Source: Malachius bipustulatus (taxonomy: Eukaryota > Arthropoda > Insecta > Coleoptera > Melyridae). Taken from it: a DNA stretch of 64,000 nucleotides. This document shows positions 44,749 through 55,611 of the stretch, piece by piece. The stretch lies in the NCBI GenBank assembly GCA_910589415.1, contig OU342630.1:13611867-13675866 (forward strand), written 5' to 3'. Position 1 is the stretch's first letter, and every line of letters starts with the position of its first letter. A model generated the notes under the pieces. The model was given only the letters and a program-made list of their open reading frames with translations. It was not told the DNA's origin and ran no database searches. A program made the position numbers and the translations under genes.

Positions 44749-45953
44749 CAGTATGTTTTACTTCAAATGGAATCACCTCAATAACTTTTTTATTTTTTGA
44801 TGAATATAATAAAAGTTCTTTCTTTATGTAAAGCTCCCGAGGCTTTCTTAAATGGGTAAACAACATTTCAGCCATAGCCAATAACTAGGCCTACCGTGAT
44901 CAAAAATTAGACTGAAAATTGAAAAAACATCCTATAGGCATTTTTTTTCAGTATTTAACAAAGTTGTTTGAAATCAACTCAAACCCCCAAATCTCAAGTT
45001 TGGTTGAAACCAAAAAATCCCTAAAAATGTTTGCCTTTCTGCAGTCATAATCATGCAATTTATTTAAACAAGTAAAATCAAAAATAAATTATTTGGTGAA
45101 TATCTAGATGAGCGGCATGGGTATAGGACGAAATGGCTTATAATATCGGATAGCTCGTGTCTCTAGGAGTATCAAGGTACCATTGAATTTTTGCGCCGGC
45201 ACATAATAGTCGAGAAATAAGGCCTTAAAGTTTCATCCTTGCCCTAATACGTGTATTCGAACATTATACGCGCGAACAGGCAGCTCGCTTATCCGTCGGA
45301 CACACGACGATCGAGCGTTTCCTGTTCGAGCGCAATCATATGACGAATACACGTATTAGGGCAAGGATGACACTTTAAGGCCTTATATCTCGACTATTAC
45401 TTGCCGGCGCAAAAATTCAATGGTACCTTGATGCTCCTAGAGACACGAGCTATCCGATAGTATAAGCCATTTCGCCCTATACCCATGCCGCTCATCTAGA
45501 TATTCACCAATTATTTTATTAGGAGAGTGACATGACATAATTTATTAAATGTCTCCTGTACCTACCTATTTTTTATAAATCATGGCAATCTTGTATAAGA
45601 ATTAAATTAAAATGATAGTGTTGAATTTTTTTTTGGTATTTTTTGTTTTCAACCAAACTCGAGATTTGGGGGTTTGAGGTTATTTCATTTCAAACAACTT
45701 TTTTAAATAAAATTTTCCGAAAAAATGCCTAATGCGACTAATGCCTATGCTTTTTCAATTTTCAGCGCTATTTTTTGATCATAGTGTACCTATACCTACC
45801 TATAGGCTAGTTATTTAATTGCTACTACCAAAATGTTGTTTACCCATTTAAGAAGGATTCGGGAGCTTTACATAAAGAAAAAAGTTTTTTTTTAATTCAT
45901 CAAACAATAAAAAAGTTATTGAGGTGATTCCATTTGTAAAGTGGAACACACTG
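44749..45953. mobile_element. palindromic TA-flanked MITE with nested palindrome
   Basis: CAGTATGTTTTACTTCAAAT and mirror (ATTTGTAAAGTGGAACACACTG) are flanked by TA, and the arms include AATGGAATCACCTCAATAAC. It lies in what would be intron 1 of the candidate transcript. A second palindrome is inserted at 45093-45510. Confidence 0.85.
45093..45510. mobile_element. near-perfect 418-bp palindrome, TTGGTGAATATC termini
   Basis: TTGGTGAATATCTAGATGAG is mirrored at 45491-45510 and the arms match almost base for base to a short centre near 45300. TTAT lies outside both ends (45089-45092, 45511-45514), a possible 4-bp duplication. The arms contain TAATACGTGTATTCG and CTAGGAG...CAAGGTACC. This is a different family from the TACAGGG type. 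Confidence 0.75.
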
Positions 45954-46330
45954 TATTAGGTGTAGGTATTTTTACAGTCAACAAACAAAAATATTGCATA
46001 CTTACTTGTAGTATTTTGAAACAAAAAAAAATTTAAGACTCATTTACGTTTAATTGATTAATAATAACAATTAGGTACGGTAGTTAATAATATGCAATCT
46101 TTTTGTCTCTGCAGTGCTTTTTTACTTTGAGATTTTTTACGTTATTTTTGTTGACTTATCATAATTAGGTATTACGTGCTATTCTTCAAAATTAGGAAAA
46201 ATTTTAATTTGCCTTTCGGATATAGTGTGTTAGTTTCAACTCACTTGATATACAGGTGTATTCTATAAGAGTTATATAATATAATTAAAAAATATTATAA
46301 AATTCTCTTTGAAATGAAATTCATTTCTAG

Positions 46331-46475
46331 CTGCAGTTTCCTCTGACGGAGCAAAACCTAACGATGCCTTGAGAAAACATTTTCTAATTATTTGGGACAA
46401 TATACTGTTCTTGGACCGGAAAGAAGAAAGGAAATTTCAAGCTGAGCCATTTAAATGTTACGAATATCATAAATA
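46331..46475 (+). CDS. candidate internal or last coding exon, unknown
   Basis: TTTCTAG acceptor (AG 46329-46330) and GTAAGTG donor (GT 46476-46477) bracket 145 bp. One frame is fully open and reads AVSSDGAKPNDALRKHFLII, then WDNILFLDRKEERKFQAE, then PFKCYEYHK, clearly protein-like. The frame has no ATG, so it needs an upstream coding exon; the donor-terminated segment at 44675 does not supply one. Whether spliced to 46648 or not, the next codon is TAG. Either the protein ends here or this is a pseudogene. The family is not recognised. Confidence 0.4.
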
Positions 46476-46647
46476 GTAAGTGTTATTTTTAAGCTTACCT
46501 ATTAGTATGTAAAATAGTTCAATTTACAATTAAGTGAGATAAAATGGTATGCGTGAAATTTATAAAGTAATTTTATTATTGGAAAGTCATTATAAAAAAG
46601 ATTTAAATATTTTCATATTTTTAATTAGGTGTATGTATGATTTTCAG

Positions 46648-46800
46648 GCGCCGTGAAAAGAGCGTTTTCCACAATTAGAGGACAGTGAATTCGAGAGAGA
46701 CGTTATGGCTTGCTGCATCTACAAGATATAAACGCAGATATACCTATTATATGTGTACAATAATGCAATAACAATAATTTAGTGTAAAAAAGCAAAATAA
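46648..46800 (+). ncRNA. candidate 3' exon of the same transcript
   Basis: GATTTTCAG acceptor followed by GCGCCGTGAAAAGAGCG. In the phase set by the previous exon it opens with a stop (TA+G). In another phase it reads RREKSVFHN and then stops. The 3' end is not defined. The boundary is inferred only from the splice signal. Confidence 0.3.
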
Positions 46801-46898
46801 TTAAAAAAAATCATTTTAAAGTATTCCTCTATCTGTTGTCATTATATTTTCTTTCAGCCATGTAGTTTACCTACTCACATCAGTCACATCCCATTATA

Positions 46899-48040
46899 CA
46901 GGCTGGTGTTCCAGTTTGTATGTTCATAACTCCGGCTAACGCTAGAATAAGTAAAAACAAATATATTTTTTCCTAGAAGTATTGCTCTAAAACGTTTTAT
47001 TTTTCAGATACAGGGTATTAAAATTTTATTAAAATATGGCTTTTTCGAAAAAATTTTGAATAAGTATACTTTTCCCAATATTGTTGAAATTTGGCAGTTT
47101 TATTTGCTGTAGTAAGGGGCTAATTAAGCTCTAAATGTATTAAAATTATTAAGTCCAGTGGCTCCCATAAGCACCTCAACGAATATTGTTTTGAAAAAAA
47201 AATACCCCAATGGTTTTTTTTATATTTTTTATTGTTTTGTCAGATTAAGCAATTACAAGTACAACTGTCTTGTTTATTAGATTTTTATGTATCTTGCTTA
47301 ATTTTTGAAATAAAAAATAGATTTTACTTAATGCATATCCCTGGACGACATAAGAAACATAAGGAATTTTTTCTGCAATTATAACTTCTTTTATTACTTC
47401 TTTTTAATAATATGTAACAAAAAGAAAAAATAAATACAAAATGAAATACATTTCTTAACATCTAAACTAAGGAATTTTATTTTCTTAATTTTTTTTAAGT
47501 TAAGTTGGTCCAGGAATAAGCAATTAATTGGATTCTATTTATTATTTCAAAAACAAATCAAAATACGAAAAAAATTTAATGGACAAAAAAGTTTTACTTG
47601 TACCTAATTGCCTAATCTGACAAAAAAACTTGAAAAAAGCCATTTACGTACTTTTTTTAGTTTTTTCATAATAATAATAATAATAATAATATTTATTTCT
47701 TCCATAAAACTTACAAATAAAATAAGTATCGGAAACTGTCATAAAAATAACTCAATAATATTCATTGAGGTGCTTACCGGGACGCCACTGAACTTAATAA
47801 TTTTAATTTATTTTGGGCTAAATTAGCCCCTTACTATAGCAAATAAAACTGACAAATTTGAACTATATTGGGTGAAGTATATTATTTAAGATATTTTCGA
47901 AAAAGATAATATTTTATTAGAAGTTTACCACCCTGTATCTCAAAAATAAAACGTTTTAGAGTCATACTTTATAGGAAAAAAATATTTCTACTTATTCCAC
48001 CATTAGGCGGTATTATGAACATACAAACTGGACCACCCTG
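46899..48040. mobile_element. palindromic TA-flanked MITE, 1.14 kb
   Basis: CAGGCTGGTGTTCCAGTTTG and mirror CAAACTGGACCACCCTG are flanked by TA, and the arms share TTAGCCCCTTA... / TAAGGGGCTAATTA and AAAACGTTTTATTTTT. The right arm is interrupted by a LINE tail at 47668-47750. Confidence 0.82.
47668..47750 (-). mobile_element. short LINE 3' tail inserted in a MITE arm
   Basis: An AAT repeat (47668-47690) followed by ATTTATTTCTTCC and about 60 bp is absent from the matching left arm of the palindrome. It resembles a severely 5'-truncated LINE 3' end on the minus strand. Confidence 0.5.
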
Positions 48041-48044
48041 TATA

Positions 48045-49075
48045 TTAGATATCTCATTAATGCATATTGCAGGCGTTCCATAGATGCATAGTAGCGTCAT
48101 CTCTAAGATGTATGTTGTAGACGTCTCATAGATGCATAATAAGACGTCTCATAAATACATATTGTAGGCATCTTATTGATGTATAATGAGCACGTCTATT
48201 AGATGCATCTTGTAGATGCTTAATAGATGCATACTGTAGGCATCTAATCGATGCATATTGCAAGACATCTCAAAGATGTATAAATGTAGACGTCGCATAG
48301 ACGATCTACGCCGCGGACATTTTGCTTCAAAATTGTAGTCTATAAGTTACCATCTATAGACGTCTATGCTATACACCCTATAGATTCACCCATAATCTAC
48401 GTTATAGATGCACATTGTAGATATCTAATAGAAGTATATTGTAGACGTCTCATAGACATATATACAGTAGGCATCTAATCGATGTATATTGGAAGACATC
48501 TCATAGATGCATACTGTAGACGTCGCATAGATGGTCTACGCCGCGGACATTTTGCTTCAAAATTATAGTCTATAAGTTACCATCTATAGACGTCTATGCT
48601 ATACACCCTATAGATTCACCCATAATCTACGTTATAGATGCACATTGTAGATATCTAATAGAAGTATATTGTAGACGTCTCATAGACATATATACAGTAG
48701 GCATCTAATCGATGTATATTGGAAGACATCTCATAGATGCATACTGTAGACGTCGCATAGATGGTCTACGCCGCGGACATTTTGCTTCAAAATTATAGTC
48801 TATAAGTTACCATCTATAGACGTCTATGCTATACACCCTATAGATTCACCCATAATCTACGTTATAGATGCACATTGTAGATATCTAATAGAAGTATATT
48901 GTAGACGTCTCATAGACATATATACAGTAGGCATCTAATCGATGTATATTGGAAGACATCTCATAGATGCATACTGTAGACGTCGCATAGACGGTCTACG
49001 CCGCGGACATTTTGCTTCAAAATTATAGTCTACAAACTACTGTCTATAGATGTATATGCTGGACGTTAAAAATAC
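48045..49075. repeat. 230-bp tandem array, four units
   Basis: CGTCTATGCTATACACCC begins units at 48361, 48591 and 48821, an exact 230-bp period; the second and third units are almost identical and an older unit precedes 48361. Within each unit a shorter phrase (GTAGACGTCTCATAGATGCA and variants) repeats every 20-40 bp. GGTCTACGCCGCGGACATTT recurs once per unit. The sequence differs from the 219-bp array but uses the same AGATGT/ACATCT and GACGTC words. Confidence 0.93.
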
Positions 49076-49104
49076 ATCTTTTAGATGAAACTGTGTTACT
49101 TGGG

Positions 49105-49710
49105 TAGGTCCCTAAATTCTGCGGGAGATGCTTTTTTTGGTAGCGGCGTCACTATAGCTTGCTTCCAATCCCTTGGAAAGTAATTGGTTTCAATACAACA
49201 ATTTATAATGTGTGTGATGTATGGAACTATCACTGGAGAGCAGATTTTTACCATTTCCATGTTTATTCCATCACTGCCTACAGCATTAGATTTTATTTTG
49301 CTGATGATATTTAGAATGTCGCCGCAATCAACAAAGTCGAATTGAAAGTCAAGATGATAGTTTGTATGATCCTGAGTGAATGTAAGGGGCGAAGTTCCAG
49401 AGGAGCCGATATTGGGTATAGAGTTAATGAAATAATCATTGATTTTGTCAGCGTCATGCAGGTACTCTGGAATGTCTACGGATTTATTGCATCCTATACC
49501 TACATGCTTCAGAGCTGACCACAAATTTTTATTATCGGTATGTTTGGCGATATAAGAGAAGTACGCGCGTTTTTCCTTTAGTAGAGTGGAAGTTGTGAGG
49601 TTTCTTAGACTTTTATAATAATCCCAAATATGTGGCTTCTTTGATTTCCTGAATCTAGATTTTGCCCTATCTCTGAGCCTCAAATATTCAAAAAAAGGAA
49701 TCAAGTTCTT
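49105..49710 (-). pseudogene. LINE reverse transcriptase, N-terminal part
   Basis: The minus-strand frame contains linker and fingers motifs (KSNAVGSDGINMEMVKICSP and WKQAIVTPLPKKASPAEFRD), typical of the segment before RT palm motifs in Jockey-superfamily LINEs. It breaks at the TA where the large element entered and continues at 39648. The 5' side is cut by a family A end (AAATTGTGCAACTTTTCTC) at about 49710, so the endonuclease and ORF1 are missing. Confidence 0.85.
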
Positions 49711-50165
49711 ATTAAGCATCAAATTGTGCAACTTTTCTCTAATTTATCCGACCCTGCATGTATCTCTTGTCTCTTGTCTCGGAATCACCATGTATAGTTA
49801 CTATTATCTGGGACACCCGATATATTGACCAATATAAAACCACAGTTTTTATACTACACATAACCACATACTACACAAATTAGCTTCAATATACCGGGTG
49901 ATCCATCTTAATCTATTCTCGGAATTATTGAGGAGGGCAACATTCTCCGAACAAAATTTTGGGACAAAAGTTGTTTGGTTTTCAGGGAGACATCGTTTGC
50001 ACACAAGATACCACCTCCCAATCCTTCCTTGTCGACCTTAAAAGCAATTAAACGGAGAGACAGGAGAAAAATTGGCAACGCTTTGTGTTCCATACACAGC
50101 GTTGTATTTCAATTTTTAAATAGAACACCCTATTTCTTCTTACATTTTCTTGTTCATCTTTTTAG
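49711..50165. repeat. MITE ends: family A terminus and an orphan arm
   Basis: 49715-49790 is a family A shoulder (TTCTCTAATTTATCCGACCC). 49892-50130 starts ACCGGGTGATCC and contains the shared module TTTTTAAATAGAACACCCT (50113-50131) also found in the 8219 and 19984 elements. Neither has its partner arm here. Confidence 0.5.
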
Positions 50166-50354
50166 GTTGTATTTTCATTTTTCAGTTTTGTAACAGTGCT
50201 ACCAACTAAAAATTTTAAACTGAAAAATATCGCGTAAGCAGAGTTTGTTTCAAAAAATCTTAGCGGTCTTGATTTTTAAAATTAAGAGACGAAAGTTGAC
50301 AAGGTACTAGTCGAATCAAAAACCGTTAATGTTAAAAGTTAAGATTTTATGATA

Positions 50355-52069
50355 CAGGGCGATTACAAAAAAAAAGCTAAACTTGCTAATTTTAAAAGTA
50401 CTTAACCTATTAGAACTGAATTTTTTTCAAATAGCATGCCCCAAATTTTATAACCCTATTCAATAGCTTATTTGTTTCTCTTCTGTTTTTATAAGAGGTG
50501 CTCTACCTCTAAACTTATTACTTTTGGAGATAATCGGAAGTTTTCAGGAAATCCGCTTTTTATTTGATTTTTTCGAAAACTGAGAGAACTGCTGTGGTGA
50601 TGATGACTAGCAAATGTCAAAATGTGATATTTTGCTTGTTTTGGTATGGTGCTGTTGAAATGTCAATGTTACAGATAGGTGGCGCAATAGTCTGAAATAA
50701 TTAACAAAATTTAATTGAACGAACCGTAAGTACGAAATGTCTTCCATGCAGATCGATACACCTAGTGATTCTGTCGCAGAAAGATCGTCGAGTGCTAGTG
50801 CTACGTAACACTTGGGGCGATATCGCTCTGAAGGCGTCTTCAATTTCTGTTCCTCATATTTTCGGGGGTGATAGGTCGGTCCCGATAAACTATTTCTTTT
50901 ACATGACCCCACAAAAAAAAATCGAGCGAAGTTATATCAGGGCATCGCGGTGGCCAACTGACAGGTCCTCCTCTTCCTATCCATTTGTTTTCATATTGAT
51001 CATCAATCCATTCTCTTACTACATGAGCATAGCATTAGTAAGGAGGGACTCCATCCTGCTGGATCCACATGTCACGTATTCTTGCCAGAGGAAGGTTTTC
51101 GAAAAGGTTTGGAACATCATTTCTCAAGAAATCTAAGTATACCTGCCCTACAAGGATTCCATTAAAAAATAAGGCCCTATCAAGTAAGTGTCCATAATCG
51201 CTGCCCAAACATTAGTGCACACCATCTGTTCTGATGATTAGCAATTCTCAGAATGTGGGGATTATTATCCAAGTAATAATGGAAATTGTGCCTATTGACA
51301 TACCCATTACTGTGAAATGTTGCCTCATCAGTGAACATGAGAATATTCAAAAAGGTTGGCTCTTCTTGCATTTTGTTTCTCATCCAATGGCAAAAAAACA
51401 GTCTTCTCTCAAAGTCTTCATTCAAAAGTGTTCTTGGTGAATTTGAACATGTAACGGATGAAACTTGTTGTTTTTAATTATGCGACGAACACTGCTGCAT
51501 GATATGTCAAGCTCTCGACTGAGCCGTCTTGCACTTTGATTGGGATCCTCGACAATGATCGTCATTATGGCAAATTCATTTTCTACGTTCACTACGAGTC
51601 CACGAATTTTACGTTTCTTGTAACTTCCAACACATCCAAAATTGACAAACCTGCTCAAAACTCTTCGAAATGAACATTCTTGAGGATGCCTCCTGTCTTG
51701 ATATAACGCTCTGCGTACACCCGAGTTGCAAGAAAACAATTTTTGTTCGACTCTCCGAGGATGAATATCATATCAGTAATTTCCTCTCGCATTAGAGCCA
51801 TTTTTCTGTATTTTAAATTTAGACTAACAGCGGCGTACTTTTTGGCTTTTCCGTCAATAATTTTGATCTTTCGCATTTTGACATTTTTCATCACCAGCTC
51901 TCTCAGTTTTCGAAAAAATCAAATAAAAAGCGAATTTCATTAAAACTTCCGATTATCTCCAAAACTAATAAGTTTAGAGGTAGGGAACCTTTTATGAAAA
52001 CAGAAAAAACTGAGTTATAATAATATTTTTAAAATTATAGCAAGTTTAGCTTTTTTTGCAATCTCCCTG
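50355..52069 (-). mobile_element. mariner-like element, 1715 bp
   Basis: The termini CAGGGCGATTACAAAAA and TTTTGCAATCTCCCTG are inverted and flanked by TA (50353-50354, 52070-52071). Long inverted ends continue inward for about 200 bp. It contains a broken transposase on the minus strand, and its length is normal for a mariner-type element with a transposase of about 360 residues. Confidence 0.8.
50701..51801 (-). pseudogene. DUF4817/DDE transposase, frameshifted
   Basis: From ATG 51801 the minus strand reads MALMREEITDMIFILGES (DUF4817-type N-terminal helix). After a frameshift come RRLSRELDISCSSVRRIIKN (helix-turn-helix) and KFHPLHVQIHQEHF, then after another shift MFTDEATFHSNGYVNRHN (first Asp), IQQDGVPPY (second Asp) and CPDITSLDFFLWGHVKE (third Asp), with a C-terminal LHGRHF near the stop at 50701. 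The triad spacing fits DD34D-like insect transposases. At least two frameshifts and two in-frame stops (after VPPY and after the third-Asp region) abolish function. The first ATG choice follows the family start. Confidence 0.88.
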
Positions 52070-52268
52070 TATCATAAAATCTTAACTTTTTAACATTAAC
52101 ACATCGGTCTTTGATTCGACTAGTATATACCTTTTCAACTTTCATCTCTTAATTTTAAAAATCAAAACCGCTACGATTTTTTGAAACAAACTCTGCTTAT
52201 GCGCGATTTTTTCAGTTTTAAATTTTTAGTTGGTAGCACTGTCACAAAACTGAAAAATAAAAATACAG

Positions 52269-52480
52269 ACATGAGAACCTATAATCACTAATCTAAAGTC
52301 TGCTAAACTACAAACTATATAATGGACCCTTTTTTTTAACTATTAATAAAGACTGTATCTTTTTTATTTCTAACTTCATTATCAAAAGTTATTTGAATAA
52401 GTTGCTTATCTTAATGAATTCTACAGGGTGTTAAAACAAATGACCCAACTGAAACATCACCCTATACATATGTATAGACG
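52269..52480. other. non-coding with a tiny CAGGGTGTT palindrome
   Basis: CAGGGTGTTAAAACAAATGA at 52424 and CATCACCCTATA at 52462 form a very short inverted pair, possibly the two ends of a heavily deleted MITE. Confidence 0.35.
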
Positions 52481-52482
52481 AG

Positions 52483-52680
52483 ACATAATAGTCGCTCCAC
52501 ATGAATGGTAATTTTTGCTTCGCGAAATAATTCTTCCCAGACAAATTTTATAATATAAATAGTTGAATAGACGAACACAAACGTCCATGGCGGACCTAGG
52601 ATTCGAACCCAGTCGGTGTCAGTCGCAAAAACTTGGTCGCGTGCACGGCGCTAAGCCGCTGCGCTAACTCCGGCTCCTAC
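52483..52680 (-). mobile_element. tRNA-derived SINE
   Basis: On the minus strand TAGCGCAGCGG (52656-52666) fits the Pol III A box and GGTTCGAATCC (52599-52609) the B box, about 50 bp apart. The acceptor arms do not pair as a functional tRNA and a non-tRNA body of about 110 bp follows. This order (tRNA-like head, then unrelated body) is that of a SINE. No tail repeat is clearly seen. Confidence 0.6.
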
Positions 52681-52919
52681 CACCGCACATAAAGCTGTAA
52701 TAACTGATATTATTTTTTTTTATTTATAATATTACTTTATTATTAATCTTTTTATTTTTTTGTAATAATAAATTTAAAAAGAATTACGAGTTACAATAAT
52801 CTCAACCAGAATGCTGTATACACGTTTCTGAGCCGGTTTTTCATATAATCTTTCAATTTTTGTTTTTTTACCCGATTGAAAATTTTTCTAAATTTTGTTT
52901 TTGAAAATAAAAAAGATTC

Positions 52920-52990
52920 TCCGCGGCGGGGAATCGAACCCCGGTCTCCCGCGTGACAGGCGGGGATACTGGCCACTATACTACCGCGGA
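52920..52990 (-). tRNA. tRNA-Asp (anticodon GUC)
   Basis: The 71-nt minus-strand sequence begins TCCGCGGTAGTATAGTGG and ends CCCCGCCGCGGA. It folds into a full cloverleaf: a 7-bp acceptor stem (TCCGCGG with CCGCGGA), a D arm with TAGTATAGTGG, an anticodon arm CCGCCTGTCACGCGGG (5-bp stem, GTC anticodon) and a T arm CGGGGTTCGATTCCCCG. Internal A and B boxes are intact, and a TTTTTT Pol III terminator follows 5 nt downstream (52910-52915 on the plus strand as A's). The gene has no intron. Confidence 0.97.
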
Positions 52991-53029
52991 CTTGTTTATA
53001 TCGTTTGAAAATTTGCCAATCGGCGCGCT

Positions 53030-53250
53030 GAACGTTTATTTTTAAATCAGATGTTTAGCCGATAATTTCCCATAAACAAAGTAATAATTTCTCAAATCGG
53101 CCAATGGATTTAACAACTATATAACATTTTAAGGAAGTAAATAAGGTGTAAAATTGATATAAGGGCGTTATATCAACCCTTTAAAAGCCTACAAATTTGG
53201 AACCCCAATTTTAAAAGCTGTAACTTCTCAGGGGTATAATTTAGTAGGGA
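53030..53250. other. non-coding, unassigned
   Basis: Upstream flank of tRNA-Asp; no clear feature. Confidence 0.3.
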
Positions 53251-53256
53251 AGATAA

Positions 53257-53620
53257 CCCAGCCAACACCAGGACATGCTAAGCACGTAACATACACAAGT
53301 GCGGTAGCATGAGCATGTTACATCCGCATTAAAGTGTTCGCAAGATGTTTCTGGGCTGGGAGGTGCTGAATACGAGTAATATCAGCAACCTGCTAGCATT
53401 AGAGACATGTCTGACACGCCACCCATAAACTTCTTGAGCACATTACTGATACACATGTCAGACATGTCTTCTAGAAACATTAAATGTCAGCAACAAGCAC
53501 ACACTATAGACACATGTCTGACACAGCACAGATGAAATATGTTGAGCACATTACTGATACATATGTACACTAGCACGAAATGTACACACCTCACAGACAT
53601 AGGTACCTACTTTTATTCTT
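53257..53620. repeat. 109-bp direct repeats with ACATGTC words
   Basis: TTGAGCACATTACTGATACA occurs at 53433 and again at 53542, a 109-bp step, with GACATGTCTGACAC before each. The block opens CCCAGCCAACACCAGGACAT, similar to the terminus of the 9456-bp element, and has GGGCTGGG at 53354-53361. It could be the array end of a second, unrelated-sequence member of that type. Confidence 0.5.
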
Positions 53621-53669
53621 CAGGGTTTTTCCCGGGATATATCCTAGGTAGGTAAGTATAGAATTTGTC

Positions 53670-54596
53670 CCTGCAGATAAATGACTCTTATAACAGATAA
53701 ATAATTTCCATTTTGAATTTGAATTTTTTGCTTGGCTAAAGACTTTTTTCTAACATTATTATTTTAGCTTTGAAAAATAATCGAGAAAATAATCATATGG
53801 ATTGGAAATTTAAAAAAAATCTATTTTTCAGTGGAGTAAACTGTCCCTTTCATGTAAATGCAATAAGAAGTTATTTAAAAAAGTTGTTAAGAATCAACAT
53901 TTAGGTCTTTATACCAAATTTCATATTTTTGTTAAAAAAAAATTAATTTATGTACCTACCTACCTATTTGTAAAATAAACATAAATAAATGAAAAATAAT
54001 ATTTAGCCTTAAATTTTGGTATAAAGACCTTAAATTGATTTTAAACAACTTTTTAAATAACTTTTTGTCGTATTTGCCAATAAACGACACTTTTTTAATT
54101 CACAGAAAACTAGAAAAGTTTTTCAAAATTTCAAAGACATACTTACTTGTTTTTTCACAATGAAAATAGTTAGGTATGTTAGATAATAATAAAAAAATCT
54201 AATATAAGACAATAATAAAAGAATAAAAAATATAAAATAAAAAAATAAAAAATAAAAAAGTCTTTGGGCCGGTTGCACAAACGCAAATTAAAAATTTTGA
54301 GATAATTGATGATTTTAAATTGTAAATTTTGAAAATATTGCGAATATATTTAATGATCTTTTATTTTTTATCAGTAATTTAACTCTTCTTAAAGGGAGTA
54401 ACACTTATTTTCAGCAACATCAGACCAATATCCTCATAATACAGGGCATTTTAAAATCAGTAATTATCTGAAAATGTTTAATTTACGTTTGTGCAGCCGG
54501 CTCTTTGACCAAGCAGAGTTGAACGCCAAAAATTCAAATCGAGAACTTTTTATCTTTTATAAGAGTTTTTTACTTATCCGGGAACACACACTGTAT
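53670..54596. mobile_element. degraded family D copy
   Basis: TGACTCTTATAA (53682), GCTTGGCTAAAGAC, AAGTTGTTAAGAATCAACAT and, at the right, TATAAGAGTTTTTTACTTAT and TTATCCGGGAACACACACTG correspond to the arms of 2204-2948. The left terminus is gone. A GCACAAACG element is inserted at 54267-54501. Confidence 0.7.
54267..54501. mobile_element. 235-bp MITE, GGCCGGTTGCAC termini
   Basis: GGCCGGTTGCACAAACG and its mirror CGTTTGTGCAGCCGGC are flanked by TCTTTG on both sides (54261-54266, 54502-54507), a 6-bp duplication. The inside is AT-rich. The family D host reads on across it. The superfamily cannot be named from this alone. Confidence 0.75.
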
Positions 54597-54671
54597 AATA
54601 AATGATTAATGCACACAAAACATAATAAAAATAATATAATTTATTGAAAAATGTAAAACACTTCTAACATA

Positions 54672-55611
54672 CAGGGTGTCCGGTAAGTACCTCCTAATCT
54701 CTCGGGAGCATACAGGGGAGATCAAAAAAAACCTAGTCTATCATAACAAAAAAATTCCTAGAGTGTCCCCAAACGGAGATATGGAGCCCTAAAAGGGTGC
54801 CCCGCAATTTACTTTTTTGGCTCTAACTTTTGAACCGACCTGTATAATTGGATGGAATTTAAACACTTTATAGAGGCCACAGAGAGCCATCAGGCCATAT
54901 TAAAGTCGATGTTTGACGTCGTCAAGGAAGTCAGGAACGGACTTACCATCATACTCGTTGAGTCAAAATTTTGACAGGTGTCACTTTACAGAGTTAAAAA
55001 CTATTTTTTTGAATAATCTAATACTTCATCTTTAAAAAAGGTGCTCTTAATTTATTTCGGTAAAACTGACGGTTTTCGAGATAAATCGGTTTTTAGGTAT
55101 GCGAAACACTCAAAAGTTACTAATGCTAAACACAAACAAGTAAAAATCAAGTTATTGTTGATAAACCTACCTACATAATGGATTGCTATTGACGGAACTT
55201 GATCAAAATTCGCATAAAAGTCGATTTATCTTGAGAACCGCTAGTTTTATCGAAATAAATTAAGAGTACCTTTTGTGAAGATGAATGACCAGCGTATTTA
55301 AAAAATAAGTTTTCAGCTCTGTAAAATGACACCTGTCAAAACTTTGACACAATGAGTGTGGTGGTAAGTCCGTTCCTGACTTCCTTTAGGACGTCAAACG
55401 TCTGATATGGCTTAATGAGTTTTTAAGGCCTCTATAAAAAAAAAATTCATCAAATTATACAGGTCGGTTCAAAAGTTGGAGCCAAAAAAGTAACTCTTAG
55501 GGTACCATTTCGGGGCTCTGTATCTCCGTTTAGGGACACTTTAGGAATTTTTTTATGACAGACTAGGTTTATTTTGACCTCCCCTGTATGCTCCCGAGAG
55601 ATTAGGAGGTA
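54672..55611. mobile_element. palindromic MITE, right tip lost
   Basis: CAGGGTGTCCGGTAAGTACC opens it after TA. The inverted partner at 55555-55611 (CCCCTGTATGCTCCCGAGAG...TTAGGAGGTAC) stops about 17 bp short. The arms share GACGTC...GTCCGTTCCTGACTTCC and TACAGGTCGGTTCAAAAGTT. Confidence 0.8.

Larger units (their letters stand above)
39649..49104. mobile_element. 9456-bp TA-flanked element with terminal satellite arrays
   Basis: Termini CCCAAGCAACAC (39649) and GTGTTACTTGGG (ending 49104) are inverted with one mismatch. TA lies outside each (39647-39648, 49105-49106). Removing the element and one TA restores the LINE reading frame (FRDL continuing into RPISIL), which fixes the boundaries independently. 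Inside the left end is a 219-bp tandem array (39690-41660), inside the right end a different 230-bp array (48045-49075). The 6.4 kb between holds several MITEs and spliced-looking exons, and no recognisable transposase. I do not recognise the family. TA duplication fits Tc1/mariner-type integration, but neither the size nor the arrays are typical of that group. Confidence 0.85.
50166..52268. repeat. outer inverted repeat around the mariner-like element
   Basis: GTGCTACCAACTAAAAATTT (50196-50215) and AAGCAGAGTTTGTTTC are mirrored on the right side out to about 52268. The pairing runs without a break into the inner element, so it is unclear whether there is one element with 400-bp inverted ends or a younger one inside an older palindrome. 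Confidence 0.7.

Noticed and set aside
39690..49075. CRISPR-like appearance of regular repeats
   Set aside because: Units are contiguous 219/230-bp satellites without unique spacers, in eukaryotic DNA.
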